Below are positions 1 through 12,549 of a stretch of DNA of 64,000 nt, one piece after another. A model generated the notes under the pieces. It saw nothing but the letters and a program-made list of their open reading frames with translations, made no database searches and was not told the origin of the DNA. The stretch spans positions 1-64,000 of the forward strand of contig NZ_JAKGRW010000027.1 of assembly GCF_021555175.1 (NCBI RefSeq), read 5' to 3'. The translations under genes and the position numbers were made by a program. Positions within the stretch are counted from its first letter, which is position 1. Each line of letters begins with the position of its first letter. Source of the DNA: Nocardioides alcanivorans. GTDB taxonomy: Bacteria; Actinomycetota; Actinomycetes; Propionibacteriales; Nocardioidaceae.

Positions 1-309
1 TGGAATGTCACGTGCCAGCGCAGCAGCCGCCATCTATTTTGATTTTGTAGTTTGAGAAGTTTGTTTGTTTGTAATGACATCATTTTTCGACAAACAGATT
101 TTGCCGAGGTTTCACTCAGATCACCGTCGTGCCGGGAAAAAGAAACAAATTTTTTATTTTAAGCCGGTTGCGACGTTTAAATTTGCTCGAGAAAAAAATG
201 ACCAGGTTTGCCGTTTAAATAGACAGAGACGCGGTTTTTTGGACGCGGAATTGCGGCCGTGACGGCGCGACGAGTATCTCTCGGCATTTATTCTGCTGCC
301 GGTGATTTC
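1..309. other. AT-rich stretch without a recognisable gene
   Basis: The stretch is clearly richer in A and T than everything to its right, with runs such as aaaaaaa and ttttttt, in a chromosome whose genes are strongly G/C-rich. A 65-residue open frame at 65-262 has no recognisable motif, no good ribosome site and no family resemblance, so I do not call it. A 13-mer at 41-53 (gattttgtagttt) nearly matches the core of the inverted repeat at 1613-1713. It may be the end of a foreign insertion that continues to the left. Confidence 0.5.
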
Positions 310-1450
310 TCCGCACACAATCCTTCAAACGAGTGGGCGGCTCACACGCCGAGGTCGGCGCTTAACGGCACTGATAACGCGCATCACCACGCCGTCGACC
401 CATTCGATCGCCGCCGACACCATGACCTCAGGCTGTCGAATCAACTTCTGCCATGGATCTTCAGCGCCAGTAACCCGGCGAACGCGGCCTAGCTTGGCCG
501 GGCCAGTAGCCTGCGACTTTCCTCTAGTGCCGATCTGCCGCGCCGGCCGAGTAGCTTCTCCCAGGGCTGGGTGAGCGGCTGGCACCGCGGGCCGACGCTC
601 CAGTTCGAGCTCGACTCGAGGGTCATCCGCTTCCGCCTGTGGCGCAGAGCGCCATTCCCGACGGGACGCCAGACGGCAACATGCTGGTCTGTCGCGAGTC
701 CGTCGAGGTCGATGCGCCGACGCAGGATTGAGATCCGGAAGCTGGGCGCCAAGGCTGACCTGCCTCGCCGGTCGATCTCCATGACGACTCAGGTCTATGC
801 CAAGATGCAACGCGGCTCGACGAAGCGCTCTGCTGGCCGTCGACGATGTGCCGCCTCGGAGTGTGTGGTCTCGAAATTTCTGTGTTTGGGCGGGGACATT
901 TGATCTGTGTCATCTCGGCGACACGTTCAGCCGCCTGGGGCGTACACTCGATCCTACGCCGCTCAGGCTGCGTCGCTGATGACGGCGCCGCTATCGGGCA
1001 GTCTTGCCGACCGAAGGGTGTAACAGGGTCGACCCAGTTCCGGGCAGCGATGCCCAACCACGTTTCGCTCGCCTGTTCCTGCGCGCCCGAGTCGATTCTC
1101 GGAGCTCGCCGACGGGGCAGGCTCGTACTGATGGTCCGGGCTGCACGACCAGTCCCGATCGCGCGCCCGGCGCGGATCGACACCGAGCCGAAGGTGACCC
1201 GGGCCAGAGGGCGGTCTGCCGGACGCCGGAGGGGGAGAGGAGCTGAAAACGGCGGCACCTCAACCACACCCATGACACGACAGGTGCTCTCCTCAGTCCA
1301 GCGGCCAGGGATGATGCGGGCTGGCGCCATGCTTGCCTGACAGGGGCCGGTCGCCTGTGCGCCATGCCCTGGCTCCGCCTGTCGACGCGTGCTGAGCTGA
1401 ACTTCGCTCGGTCGCGCCAGCGCCGGCGCCGACCGAGCGACAGGCGATGA
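310..1450 (+). pseudogene. Decayed pepN-like paralogue, convergent with intact pepN
   Basis: Read on the plus strand, this region follows the coding sequence of the intact pepN on the minus strand, in order, from about codon 330 to the stop. Recognisable blocks are gagtgggcggctcacacgc near 334, gatcgccgccgaca near 404, cagttcgagctcgactcg near 601, tatgccaagat near 796, gctcaggctgcgtcgctgat near 962, ccgggcagcgatgccc near 1038 and ggatcgacaccgag near 1176. A weaker C-terminal match ends near 1447. Many small indels and stops break every frame, so no product is possible. The two copies lie tail to tail around the inverted repeat at 1613-1713. Either an old inverted duplication lost its left copy, or a paralogous pepN decayed. 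Blocks align by eye only; I cannot give a percent identity. Confidence 0.85.
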
Positions 1451-1612
1451 GATGCAAGATATTTTTGTAAACATTTTGAGACGGCAGAGACTGCGAACTT
1501 CCCGCGACTGGGCACCGTGACCGGCGCCTGCGACTGGACACTAATGATCCCGACGAAGCCAGACCCGACGACGAAGTTTGCCGGCCTGCCCGCCTCCGGT
1601 CGGCCGGCCTTT

Positions 1613-1713
1613 CACATTTCCCGGTGGAGCAGATCGTTCCCTAACAGATTTGTAGTTTCCAGCCGAAAACTACAAATCTGTTAGGGACGATCTGCTTTCC
1701 ACCGGGGAAGGTG
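1613..1713. repeat. Long near-perfect inverted repeat with AT-rich core
   Basis: Two arms of about 46 nt flank an 8-nt centre. The inner 20 bp (1639-1658 and 1667-1686) are perfectly complementary; the outer parts differ only by small indels. It lies between the stop of pepN and the end of the decayed pepN copy, so it could act as a bidirectional terminator for convergent genes. Its length and AT-rich core in a G/C-rich genome also fit a MITE-like element or the junction of an inverted duplication. Confidence 0.85.
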
Positions 1714-1800
1714 AGGCGGAAGCGCCCCGGGCCGACCGGGTGCGGTCGGGGCCGGGGCGCTTCGTCGTCGGGTCCTGTCGTCGGGTCCCGTTCGTTGGGT

Positions 1801-1884
1801 GTCCAGTCGCGGGTGTCCAGTCGCGGGTGCCCAGTCGCGGGTGCCCAGTCGCGGGTGCCCGGTCGCGGGTGCCCAGGCGCGGGT
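1801..1884. repeat. 14-nt tandem repeat, six copies
   Basis: Six adjoining 14-nt units of the type gcccagtcgcgggt, with one or two substitutions between copies, begin immediately after the corrected pepN stop codon. Read in the pepN direction without frame correction, the repeat would be translated as a false C-terminal tail. It is non-coding after correction. Confidence 0.9.
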
Positions 1885-1888
1885 GGCG

Positions 1889-4449
<2,561 letters not shown>

Positions 4450-4552
4450 GTCCGGCATCATGACACGCCAAGGTGAGCGTTGATCCAATCGTTACCGCTG
4501 CGGTCCGAAGACTCCGCGGAACAACCCGGCGGCGCCGGGCGTTGCCCCAGAC

Positions 4553-5152
4553 ATGAACAGAGCAGACTTCTGGTTCGACCCCCTGTGCCCCTTCGCCTGG
4601 ATCACCTCCCGCTGGATGCTCGAGGTGGAGCAGGTCCGTGACGTCGAGGTCTCATGGCACGTCATGAGCCTCGCCTACCTCAACCAGGACAAGGACATCC
4701 CTGACGACTACCGCGAGATGCTCGAGGGTGCCTGGAAGCCGGTGCGGATGCTCCTCGCCGCAGAGAAGGCCCACGGCAACGAGGTGCTGCTGCCGCTCTA
4801 CACGGCAATCGGCAATCGGGTGCACCCGGGCGGTCGCGAGCTCGATGAGAAGCTCCTGGCGGAGGCGCTGGCCGAGGTCGGCCTGCCTGCCGAGCTGCTC
4901 GAGGCGACCGACTCCTCCGAGTTCGATGACGACGTGAAGCGTTCCCACCACGAGGGCATGGACCAGGTCGGCCAAGAGGTCGGCACCCCGGTCATCTCCA
5001 TCAACGGCGCTGCGTTCTTCGGCCCCGTGCTCACGTCCATCCCGCGCGGAGAGTCGGCAGGGGAGTTGTGGGACGCCACGGTCACCCTGGCTGGCTATCC
5101 CTACTTCTTCGAGCTCAAGCGCTCGCGTACGGCGGAGCTCGACTTCTCCTGA
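4553..5152 (+). CDS. DsbA-like oxidoreductase of the Rv2466c (mycothiol-dependent nitroreductase) family
   Basis: 199 residues, matching the mycobacterial Rv2466c family from end to end: FWFDPLCPFAWITSRW at the N-terminus, the SHHEGMDQVGQEVGTP segment, and YPYFFELKRSRT at the C-terminus. In that family a thioredoxin fold with an alpha-helical insertion uses mycothiol as electron donor under oxidative stress. Rv2466c has a CPWC active site. Here it reads CPFA, so the second (resolving) cysteine is absent while the nucleophilic one is kept. A single-cysteine mechanism with mycothiol as resolving thiol is my inference. The gene is alone, divergent from pepN and followed by a hairpin. Confidence 0.85.
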   Translation: MNRADFWFDPLCPFAWITSRWMLEVEQVRDVEVSWHVMSLAYLNQDKDIPDDYREMLEGAWKPVRMLLAAEKAHGNEVLLPLYTAIGNRVHPGGRELDEKLLAEALAEVGLPAELLEATDSSEFDDDVKRSHHEGMDQVGQEVGTPVISINGAAFFGPVLTSIPRGESAGELWDATVTLAGYPYFFELKRSRTAELDFS

Positions 5153-5178
5153 CCCGCGGTCTCGGTGCAGCCTTGGCG

Positions 5179-5224
5179 GAACCGGTCTTCGTCCCACTCA
5201 GTGAGTCGGGACGGAGGCCGGTTC
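5179..5224. terminator. Hairpin after the DsbA-like gene
   Basis: The sequence from gaaccggtcttcgtccc pairs with the facing gggacggaggccggttc, with two G-U type mismatches, around a loop that is itself nearly palindromic. It lies 27 nt after the stop. No run of T follows, as is common for actinobacterial terminators. Confidence 0.6.
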
Positions 5225-5317
5225 GTCGCTGTTTCAGGCGGGCGAAGAGAGTTACATGGCTGTAATTAATTGGACTGCATAGCGTGTCGGTGCTTGACAT
5301 GTGCATACTGACGCCTC

Positions 5318-6930
5318 GTGAGGCCAATGTTGCGTGTGTGGTTACTGGCGCTGGTGGGATTGATGGCCAGCCTCCTTGTCCCTGTCGGCTCCGGCACGGC
5401 GGCGGTGACGTCGTACCTGTGCTGGGGCTATGACGGCTGCCAGAAGGCCGGCTACAGCCACGCGAACTACAAGCAGAACGCGAGCAAGATGTGGTGGCGG
5501 ATGTATTCCGGCCACAACTGCACCAACTACGTCGCCTACCGCCTCATCCAGAACGGCTATTCCTCGGAGCGGCCGTGGACCGGCAGTGGCAACGCCACCA
5601 ACTGGGGCGTGGCCATGAAGAGCATCACCGACACCACGCCCACCGTGGGGTCGGTCGCGTGGTGGAAGGCCGGTCAGGGCGGCGTCGGCAGCGCCGGACA
5701 CGTCGCCTACGTCGAGAAGGTCGTCTCCAGCACCGAGATCATCGTCTCCCAGGACAGCTGGGGCGGCGACTTCAGCTGGCGACGGATCACGAAGAGCAGT
5801 TCCTCGTGGCCGTCGGGCTTCATCCACTTCAACGACCGCACGATCACCTCGACGGCCGCCCCGACGATCCAGGGCACCGCGAAGGTGGGGGCGACCGTGA
5901 AGACGGCGGGTGCCAAGTGGGACGGCAAGCCGACGACGATCGGCCGTCAGTGGTACGCCGACGGGGTCGCGATCCCGGGGGCGAACAAGGCGAGCTTCAC
6001 CGTCGCGCCGGCGCAGGTCGGCAAGAAGCTCACTGCCACGATCACCGCGAGCCGTGACGGCTTCACCCCGGCAACTGCCTCGGCTCCGGCCACGAAGGCG
6101 GTCGAGAAGGGTGAGTTCGCACCGATCGATGAGCCGGTGCTCAACGGGGCGCCGGAACTGGACGAGACGCTCGAACTCACGACCAACGCGTGGACCCCGT
6201 CGCCCAACAAGGTCAACGTCAAGTGGTTCGCCGACGGCAAGCGCATCACGGACCCGACCGGTGCCAACGTGACCGGCACGAAGTTGACGCTCACCGAGGC
6301 GCAGGTCGACGCACGGATCCACGTCCGGGTGGTCGTGAACGGGCCGGGTTACGTGAAGGCGGCCAAGGACACGGCGGCGACCGAGCCCGTGGTGGCGGGG
6401 GCGACCGAGCTCTCGGCGCCGACCAAGGTCACCGGAAAGCCGAGAGTGGGCGACACCCTCACCGCAACGCCGGGCAAGGTCAGCCCGACCGACGCGACCA
6501 CCACGATCACCTGGCTCCGGGACGGGAAGCAGGTCGGCACCGGGCCGACGTACGTCGTGCAGGGTGCGGACCTCGGTCGGGTCCTGCGGGTGCAGACCAC
6601 CGCGACCCTGAAGTCCCATCGCCCGGCGACGTCCCTGACCGACGTCGCGAAGGCGGCCTTCACCAAGCCCGTCCTCACGGCGGAGCCGGTGGGCAAGAAG
6701 GGCGCCGCCGTCGTCCACGTGAAGGGCTCGGCCCCCGGGGTCAGCGGCCTCTCGGGCACCGTCATGGTGAAGGTGGGCAAGCAGAAGGTCCGTGCGGAAC
6801 TGGTCAACGGCAAGGCCAAGGTCCGGGTGGAGGGACTGAAGAAGGGGCGCGCCCGGTCAAGGCGCGGCTCCTCCCGGCCCTTCCGATCAAGGGCGCCAAG
6901 ACAGTGAAGAGCAAGGTCCAGGTCAAGTGA
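5318..6930 (+). CDS. Secreted CHAP-domain cell-wall hydrolase with Ig-like repeats
   Basis: A signal peptide (hydrophobic LLALVGLMASLLVPVGSGTAA) is followed by a CHAP amidase/peptidase domain. Its catalytic Cys lies in NCTNYVAYR, the His in AGHVAYVEKV, and SQDSWGG supplies the third residue. About four repeated modules follow (APTIQGTAKVGATVKT, PVLNGAPELDETLELT, APTKVTGKPRVGDTLTA), each the beta-sandwich type common in Nocardioides surface proteins. About 537 residues. A base is missing near 6846-6856; after correction the tail reads KARLLPALPIKGAKTVKSK and stops at 6930. The start is the GTG at 5318; ATG 5327 is possible. It probably cleaves peptidoglycan peptides, and sits beside a PGRP amidase of similar role. 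Confidence 0.8.
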
Positions 6931-6991
6931 GCAAACGACAGCAGCAGACATCACACCGGCGCTGAGCGCCAGGAGACGGAGATCGACCAGC

Positions 6992-8229
6992 ATGACTCGA
7001 GGACGACACATCAAGACCAGCGCAGCGCTGCTGCTCACCGTCGGGCTGATGGCCCCCTCGGCGGTGCCGCCTCGAACGCCAACGCGGTGATTGCGCCGCC
7101 GGGTGCTGATGAACTCGCCCTCGCCGCCGACGGCTCGGGTGTCGCCGCCCTGGACCTGCCCGTCGGCACCGCGGCCCAGGGCCCGGCCGCTCGGCGCTCC
7201 CTGAGCAGCAGCGACGTCCAGGTGCTCGACGCCTGGGACACCGAGACCTTCTCCCAGGTGGCGGTGACCTGGCAGGGCGCCGCCGGCGATGTCGAGGTGC
7301 GCACCCGCAGCAACGGCCAATGGACCGGATGGCAGGAGCTCGAGCCGCTCGGCGACGGACCGGACGGTCCCGAGGCGAGCAAGCGGCAGGGCAGCGACCT
7401 GGTCTGGGTGGGCGACTCCGACGGAGTCCAGCTCCGCGCCACCGGCGCGATCCCTGACGACCTTCGCCTGGTGCTGCAGCGACCCGAGCTGGAGACGACG
7501 ACGGTCGCGCGCACGGCGGCGAACTCCACCGAGACGCCCCCGGTCGTCAATGCCGCGAACACCAACGCCAACAACACCACCACCAACACCGCCGCGCCGG
7601 CCAAGCGGACCAAGGTGCCGCGCCCCGGGCTCCTGAAGAAGCGCAAGGCGTGGGGACCCAACAACAAGTGGCGCAACGGCAAGCCCACCTTCAACACGTC
7701 GCTCAACCAGGTGCACATCCACCACACGGCGTCCAGCAACGACTACACGAAGGCCGAGGTCCCGGGCATCATCCGCGGCATGATGCGCTACCACACCCAG
7801 ACCCTGGGCTGGTTCGACATCGGCTACAACTTCCTGGTCGACAAGTACGGCGGCATGTGGGTCGGACGAAGTGGTGGCGCCGGCAAGTTGGTGCGCGGTG
7901 CCCACACGCTGGGCTTCAACAACGACTCCACTGGGATCGCGGTGATCGGCAACTTCGAGACGGCGACGCCGACCAAGCAGATGCTCGTCAAGATCGCTCG
8001 GATCGCGGCGTGGAAGCTGGACCGGCACAACGCGCCCAAGGCCAAGGGGAAGGTGACGGTCACCTCCACCGGCAGTGACCGCTACAAGGCGGGGACGAAG
8101 GTCAAGCTCCCGGCGATCGACGGCCACCGTGACACCAACCAGACGGCGTGCCCCGGTGCCCAGCTCTACGACCGCCTCGGCAAGATCCGCAACCGCGCGC
8201 AGAAGCGCCTCAACAAGTTCCGCTCGTGA
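6992..8229 (+). CDS. Secreted N-acetylmuramoyl-L-alanine amidase, PGRP/Amidase_2 type
   Basis: The protein starts at ATG 6992 with a signal peptide ([17 protein letters not shown]). A missing base near 7061-7067 (gcggtgccgcc) must be restored to join it to the main frame, giving about 412 residues. The mature part has an N-terminal beta-rich module (residues ~60-160), an Asn/Thr-rich linker, then the zinc amidase fold. Likely zinc ligands are the His of VHIHHTAS and the His and Cys of [13 protein letters not shown]. The family cuts the MurNAc-L-Ala bond in peptidoglycan. It is downstream of the CHAP gene in the same direction, and both probably act outside the membrane. Confidence 0.88.
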
Positions 8230-8286
8230 TCGCGGTCGCGCGGTGCGGTTCGCCGCGCCGGCTGAGGGGAGATCGGTCCACACCAC

Positions 8287-8292
8287 TAGACT
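8287..8292 (+). promoter_or_regulatory. -10 element of a probable leaderless promoter (metG)
   Basis: TAGACT ends exactly 7 nt before the metG ATG, placing transcription start at or next to the start codon. No Shine-Dalgarno sequence lies between. The same arrangement recurs before the 11111 hydrolase, clpP1 and ndk. Confidence 0.6.
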
Positions 8293-8299
8293 CCCGGGC

Positions 8300-10096
8300 A
8301 TGAGTCATGTCCTTTCTGCTGTCGCCTGGCCCTACGCAAATGGGCCGCGCCACATCGGCCACGTGGCCGGTTTCGGTGTCCCCTCCGATGTCTTCAGCAG
8401 ATACATGCGCATGGCGGGGCACGACGTGCTCATGGTCTCCGGCTCCGACGAGCACGGCACCCCGATCCTCATCGCCGCCGACGAGGCCGGTCTCACGCCC
8501 CAGCAGCTGGCAGACCGCAACCATCGGTTGATCGCCGAGGACCTCGCGTCGCTGGGCATCTCCTACGACCTCTACACGCGCACCACCACGCGCAACCACC
8601 ACGCGGTGGTCCAGGAACTCTTCCTGGGGGTCTACGAGAACGGCTACTTCGTCGAGCAGACGACGTACGGCGCGATCTCGCCCTCGACGGGCCGCACCCT
8701 TCCCGACCGCTACATCGAGGGCACCTGCCCCATCTGTGACGCCGACGGCGCCCGGGGCGACCAGTGCGACAACTGTGGCAACCAGCTCGATCCCCACGAC
8801 CTCATCAACCCGCGGTCGAAGATCAACGGCGAGACCCCGGAGTTCATCGAGACGCAGCACTTCTTCCTCGATCTTCCGGCGTTGGCCGAGGCGCTCACCG
8901 AGTGGCTCGACGAGCGTGAGCGGTCCGGCACTTGGCGGCCCAACGTCATCCGCTTCAGCCAGAACATCCTGAAGGAGATCCGGCCACGCGCGATGACGCG
9001 CGACATCGACTGGGGCATCGCGGTCCCGCTCGAGGGCTGGCAGGACAACCCCACGAAGAAGCTCTACGTCTGGTTCGACGCCGTGATCGGCTATCTCTCC
9101 GCTTCGATCGAGTGGGCCCGCCGCAGCGGCGATCCCGAAGCTTGGCGCCGGTGGTGGAACGAGCCGGAGGCGTTGTCCTACTACTTCATGGGCAAGGACA
9201 ACATCACCTTCCACAGCCAGATCTGGCCGGCGGAGCTGCTGGCCTACTCCGGCAAGGGGTCCAAGGGCGGCGAGGCGCGCTCCTACGGCGAGCTCAACCT
9301 GCCCACCGAGGTCGTCTCGAGCGAGTTCCTGACGATGGAGGGCAAGAAGTTCTCCTCGTCCAAGAAGATCGTCATCTACGTGCGCGACCTGCTCAGCCGC
9401 TACCAGCCCGATGCGTTCCGCTACTTCGTGGCAGCGGCCGGCCCCGAGAACCAGGACAGTGACTTCACCTGGGCGGAGTTCGTCCGGCGTACCAATGACG
9501 AGCTCGTTGCGGGCTGGGGCAACCTGGTCAACCGCACGGCCACGCTCATCGCGAAGAACTTCGGTGAGATCCCGCCGGCCGGTGAGCTCACCGATCAGGA
9601 CCGGGCCGTGTTGGCGGCCACCGAGACCGCCTTCGGTGTCGTCGGCTCCGAGATCGCGGTGCACCGTCAGAAGTCGGCGATCACCGAGGCGATGCGAGCC
9701 GTTGCCGACGTCAACAAGTATGTCACCGACACCGCCCCGTGGACCCTGGCCAAGGACCCGGCCGACCGGGAGCGCCTGGGCACGATCCTGCACGTCATGG
9801 CACAGTGCGTTGCCGACCTCAACCTGGTGCTCTCACCGTTCCTGCCCTTCTCCGCCAACGCGGTGGACGAGGTCTTCGGTGGCAAGGGCGACGTGCAGCC
9901 GATGCCCCGGATTGTGGAGGCTGAGGACCTCGACGGGGGCGCGGCCTACCCGATCATCACCGGCGACTACGCCGAGGTGCGGTCCTGGCAGCGCCACCCG
10001 GTCGCGGTGGGCACGCCGGTCGCCAAGCCGACCCCGGTCTTCACCAAGCTCGACCCGGCGATCATCGACGAGGAGCTCGAGCGCCTCGGCAGCTGA
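8300..10096 (+). CDS. metG: Methionyl-tRNA synthetase
   Basis: Charges tRNA-Met in the cytosol. The class I HIGH motif appears as HIGH in [13 protein letters not shown] near residue 18, the KMSKS loop as KFSSSKK, and a single knuckle [18 protein letters not shown] near residue 140 binds zinc. About 598 residues with the usual anticodon-binding C-terminal domain. The start ATG at 8300 fits the [15 protein letters not shown] family N-terminus and lies 7 nt after a -10 element, so the message is probably leaderless. Intact, convergent with the SDR gene. Confidence 0.97.
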   Translation: MSHVLSAVAWPYANGPRHIGHVAGFGVPSDVFSRYMRMAGHDVLMVSGSDEHGTPILIAADEAGLTPQQLADRNHRLIAEDLASLGISYDLYTRTTTRNHHAVVQELFLGVYENGYFVEQTTYGAISPSTGRTLPDRYIEGTCPICDADGARGDQCDNCGNQLDPHDLINPRSKINGETPEFIETQHFFLDLPALAEALTEWLDERERSGTWRPNVIRFSQNILKEIRPRAMTRDIDWGIAVPLEGWQDNPTKKLYVWFDAVIGYLSASIEWARRSGDPEAWRRWWNEPEALSYYFMGKDNITFHSQIWPAELLAYSGKGSKGGEARSYGELNLPTEVVSSEFLTMEGKKFSSSKKIVIYVRDLLSRYQPDAFRYFVAAAGPENQDSDFTWAEFVRRTNDELVAGWGNLVNRTATLIAKNFGEIPPAGELTDQDRAVLAATETAFGVVGSEIAVHRQKSAITEAMRAVADVNKYVTDTAPWTLAKDPADRERLGTILHVMAQCVADLNLVLSPFLPFSANAVDEVFGGKGDVQPMPRIVEAEDLDGGAAYPIITGDYAEVRSWQRHPVAVGTPVAKPTPVFTKLDPAIIDEELERLGS

Positions 10097-10114
10097 ACGG
10101 CGTGCCCGGACCGG

Positions 10115-10858
10115 TCAGCGAAGCATGACCGAACCGCCGTCGGTCATGAGCGTCTGACCGGTCATGTACTGAGCGTCGGCACTGGCCAGGAAGACGGCCA
10201 CGGGTGCGATGTCGTTGCGCGGGTCGCCCAGTCGCTTCATCGGGGTGCCCTTGGTCAGGGTCTTCTCCTGCTCGGGGTGCGCGGCGATGAAGTTCGCCAC
10301 TCCCTCGGTGAGGGCGAGCGGGGAGATCAGGTTGACGTTGATGCCGTCAGCAGCCCACTCGTTGGCGGCCACGCGGCTGAGGCCTCGTACGGCTTCCTTC
10401 GCCGCGGCGTACGCCGCCTGGGTGACGTTGCCCCGCAACCCGGCGCCGGAGGCGAAATTGATGACGGACCCCTTGGTCTGGAGCAGGTGCGGGTGCGCCT
10501 CGCGCATCAGCCAGAAGACCGGCCAGAAGCCGGTGCCGAAGGAGAGGTCGAAGTCGGCCATCGAGGTCTCGACGAACGGTGCCTGGCGCGATGCGTGGGC
10601 GTTGTTGACCAACACGTCCAGCTTGCCGAAGTGCTCCACCGCCGTGTTCACGATGATCGCCGCATTGGCCTCGACCGACAGGTCGGCCGCCAGGAAGTGA
10701 GCGGCATCGCCGAGATTCGCTGCGAAGTCACGGCCGGCCTCCTCGTTGACGTCGACGAGGAGGACCTTGGCGCCCTCGTCGACGTAGGCCTGGACGATGG
10801 CCTTGCCGATCCCTCCGGCGCCGCCGGTGACGATGGCAACCTTGCCTTCGAGCCTCAT
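10115..10858 (-). CDS. Short-chain dehydrogenase/reductase
   Basis: 247 residues with a classical SDR layout: the nucleotide-binding TGGAGGIG near residue 12, NNAH after strand 4, and the catalytic YAAAK within QAAYAAAKEAVRG. The C-terminal TGQTLMTDGG segment is typical. The TGxxxGIG pattern with VDVNEEAGRDF suggests NAD(H) preference, an inference from the acidic residue after strand 2. Substrate unknown. Divergent from the 11111 hydrolase. Confidence 0.9.
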   Translation of the reverse strand: MRLEGKVAIVTGGAGGIGKAIVQAYVDEGAKVLLVDVNEEAGRDFAANLGDAAHFLAADLSVEANAAIIVNTAVEHFGKLDVLVNNAHASRQAPFVETSMADFDLSFGTGFWPVFWLMREAHPHLLQTKGSVINFASGAGLRGNVTQAAYAAAKEAVRGLSRVAANEWAADGINVNLISPLALTEGVANFIAAHPEQEKTLTKGTPMKRLGDPRNDIAPVAVFLASADAQYMTGQTLMTDGGSVMLR

Positions 10859-11097
10859 GTCGTTGCACTCCTCCTGCGTGTGGCCCGGGCGTGGTCGGTC
10901 CGCGCCCGTCGCTGGCCCCGGTGACAGTAGGACGAGCAGCGTTGTGACCGGAGTCTCCCGGTCCAGTGATCGGGACAGCAGCGGCCGGGCCGATCAGGCC
11001 ATGTAGGTCAACGTCCTGGCCTGCTGCGTGCGGCGCCTCCGGGGAGCTGCGCCATGGATGCCACGCTCGCGACGGCCAAGCGCTGACCAACGTGACC

Positions 11098-11103
11098 TAG
11101 GGT
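11098..11103 (+). promoter_or_regulatory. -10 element of a probable leaderless promoter (alpha/beta hydrolase)
   Basis: TAGGGT ends 7 nt before the ATG at 11111, the spacing seen at metG, clpP1 and ndk. Confidence 0.5.
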
Positions 11104-11110
11104 TCGGAGC

Positions 11111-12027
11111 ATGGCCCTGCATCCCCAAGCGCGGCGCGCGGTCGAGGCGAGCGCCGGCGGACCGTCCGTGACCGATCCCGGCTTCGACATCGGTGCGGCG
11201 CGTCTCGCCGACCGGGCCGCTGAGGTGGGGCGGGAGCGTGAAGCCGTGCTCGAGGTCCGTGACATCGATGCCGACGGCGTGCCGGGGCGCTACTACCGGC
11301 CGGCCGGACGTACCGATGCGCTCGTGCTGCACCTCCACGGTGGTGGTTTCGTCTTCAACGACGTCGAGGTGCACGACCGAGCGGTGCGCGGTTTCGCCAA
11401 CAGGCTCGGGGTCCCGGTCCTGAGCGTCGACTACCGCCGTCCGCCCGAGCACCGCTTTCCGGCGGCTCCCGACGACGTCGACCGGGTCGTGCGCTGGGTG
11501 CTGGGAGGGGACTGGGTGAGGTACCTCGTCTGCTCGTGCACGGGGACAGCGCCGGTGGCAACCTGGCGTTGGTCGCCGCGCTGCGCAACCCCGGTGTCTT
11601 CGAGGCGGTGCTGCTCGTCTACCCCTTCCTCGACCCGGAGCAGCGCTTCGACTCCTACCGGACCGCTGCCGACGGGTTCGAACCCGCGGAGGCGGCCTGG
11701 TACTGGCAGCAGTACGCCGCCTCCCCGGCCGACCTCGAGCACCCCGACCTCGCCCCACTGCGATCGAAGGTGCTCGACACCTTGCCGGCGACGCTCGTGC
11801 TCACCTCCGAGCACGACCCGCTTCGTGACGAGGGGGAGCACCTGGTGCACCTTTTGGCCGAGTCCGGCGTCGAGGTGCTCGGCAGCCGGGTGCTGGGGCA
11901 GCTCCACGGCTTCTGGCGTCACCCGGACGTCTTTCCCGTGGCCACACCGGTCCAGTGGCAGGTGGCGGCCTTCGCGCACATGGTCCTGCAACGTGAACCC
12001 GCGGTGCGCGGCGGCCACACTTCCTGA
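11111..12027 (+). CDS. Alpha/beta hydrolase of the hormone-sensitive-lipase family
   Basis: An esterase-type enzyme. The oxyanion-hole HLHGGGF lies near residue 80, the nucleophile elbow GDSAGG near residue 145, the acid in SEHDPLRDEG and the His in GQLHGF. Corrected length about 305 residues. A base is missing between about 11507 and 11520 (gctgggaggggactgggtg); without it the frame runs into nonsense before the GDSAGG motif. The natural substrate is not evident. Followed after 12 nt by rpiB, probably in the same transcript. Confidence 0.85.
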
Positions 12028-12039
12028 GAGGCTTGTTCC

Positions 12040-12549
12040 ATGCGCGTGCACCTCGGCTCGGACCATGCCGGACTAGAACTCAAGGACCACCTCCTTAACG
12101 CGATCGTGGAGCTGGGGCACGAGGTCATCGACCACGGCCCCTTCGTCTACGACGCCCTCGACGACTACCCCGTCTTCTGCCTGCGTGCCGCAGAGGGCGT
12201 GGCCACCGACCGCGCCGAGGGCCTCGACAGCCTCGGCGTCGTGATCGGCGGCTCGGGCAACGGTGAGCAGATGGCGGCCAACAAGGTCGCCGGCATCCGC
12301 TCGGCGCTGGTGTGGTCGGAGGAGACCGCCGTCCTTGCCCGTGAGCACAACGACGCCAATGTGATCTCGGTGGGCGGCCGGATGCACACCCTCGAGGAGA
12401 TGACCCGCTTCATCGAGGTCTTCCTCGCCACTGCCTTCCCCGGCGACGAGCGGCACGTCCGCCGCATCGACCAGTTGGCGACGTACGAGCACGACGGCGA
12501 GCTGCCGCCGCTGCCGGAGTCCGCGCTCCGCGGCAGCACGGATGCCTGA
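12040..12549 (+). CDS. rpiB: Ribose-5-phosphate isomerase B (RpiB/LacAB family)
   Basis: 169 residues. It matches RpiB in the DHAGLELKDHL N-terminal segment, the phosphate-binding GSGNGEQMAANKVAGIRSAL loop and NVISVGGRMH. The family interconverts ribose-5-phosphate and ribulose-5-phosphate in the pentose phosphate pathway. Where E. coli RpiB has its catalytic Cys the protein has Gly-Ser, as in the actinobacterial subgroup that uses an acidic residue instead. The 3' end overlaps the next gene by 8 nt, so the two are co-translated. Confidence 0.9.
   Translation: MRVHLGSDHAGLELKDHLLNAIVELGHEVIDHGPFVYDALDDYPVFCLRAAEGVATDRAEGLDSLGVVIGGSGNGEQMAANKVAGIRSALVWSEETAVLAREHNDANVISVGGRMHTLEEMTRFIEVFLATAFPGDERHVRRIDQLATYEHDGELPPLPESALRGSTDA

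Noticed and set aside
623-1474. A 283-codon frame on the minus strand in the left region
   Set aside because: The sequence here aligns with pepN on the other strand and is a decayed gene; the minus frame is a chance opening.
1801-1884. CRISPR array
   Set aside because: Units are adjoining 14-mers without spacers; no cas genes occur anywhere in the window.
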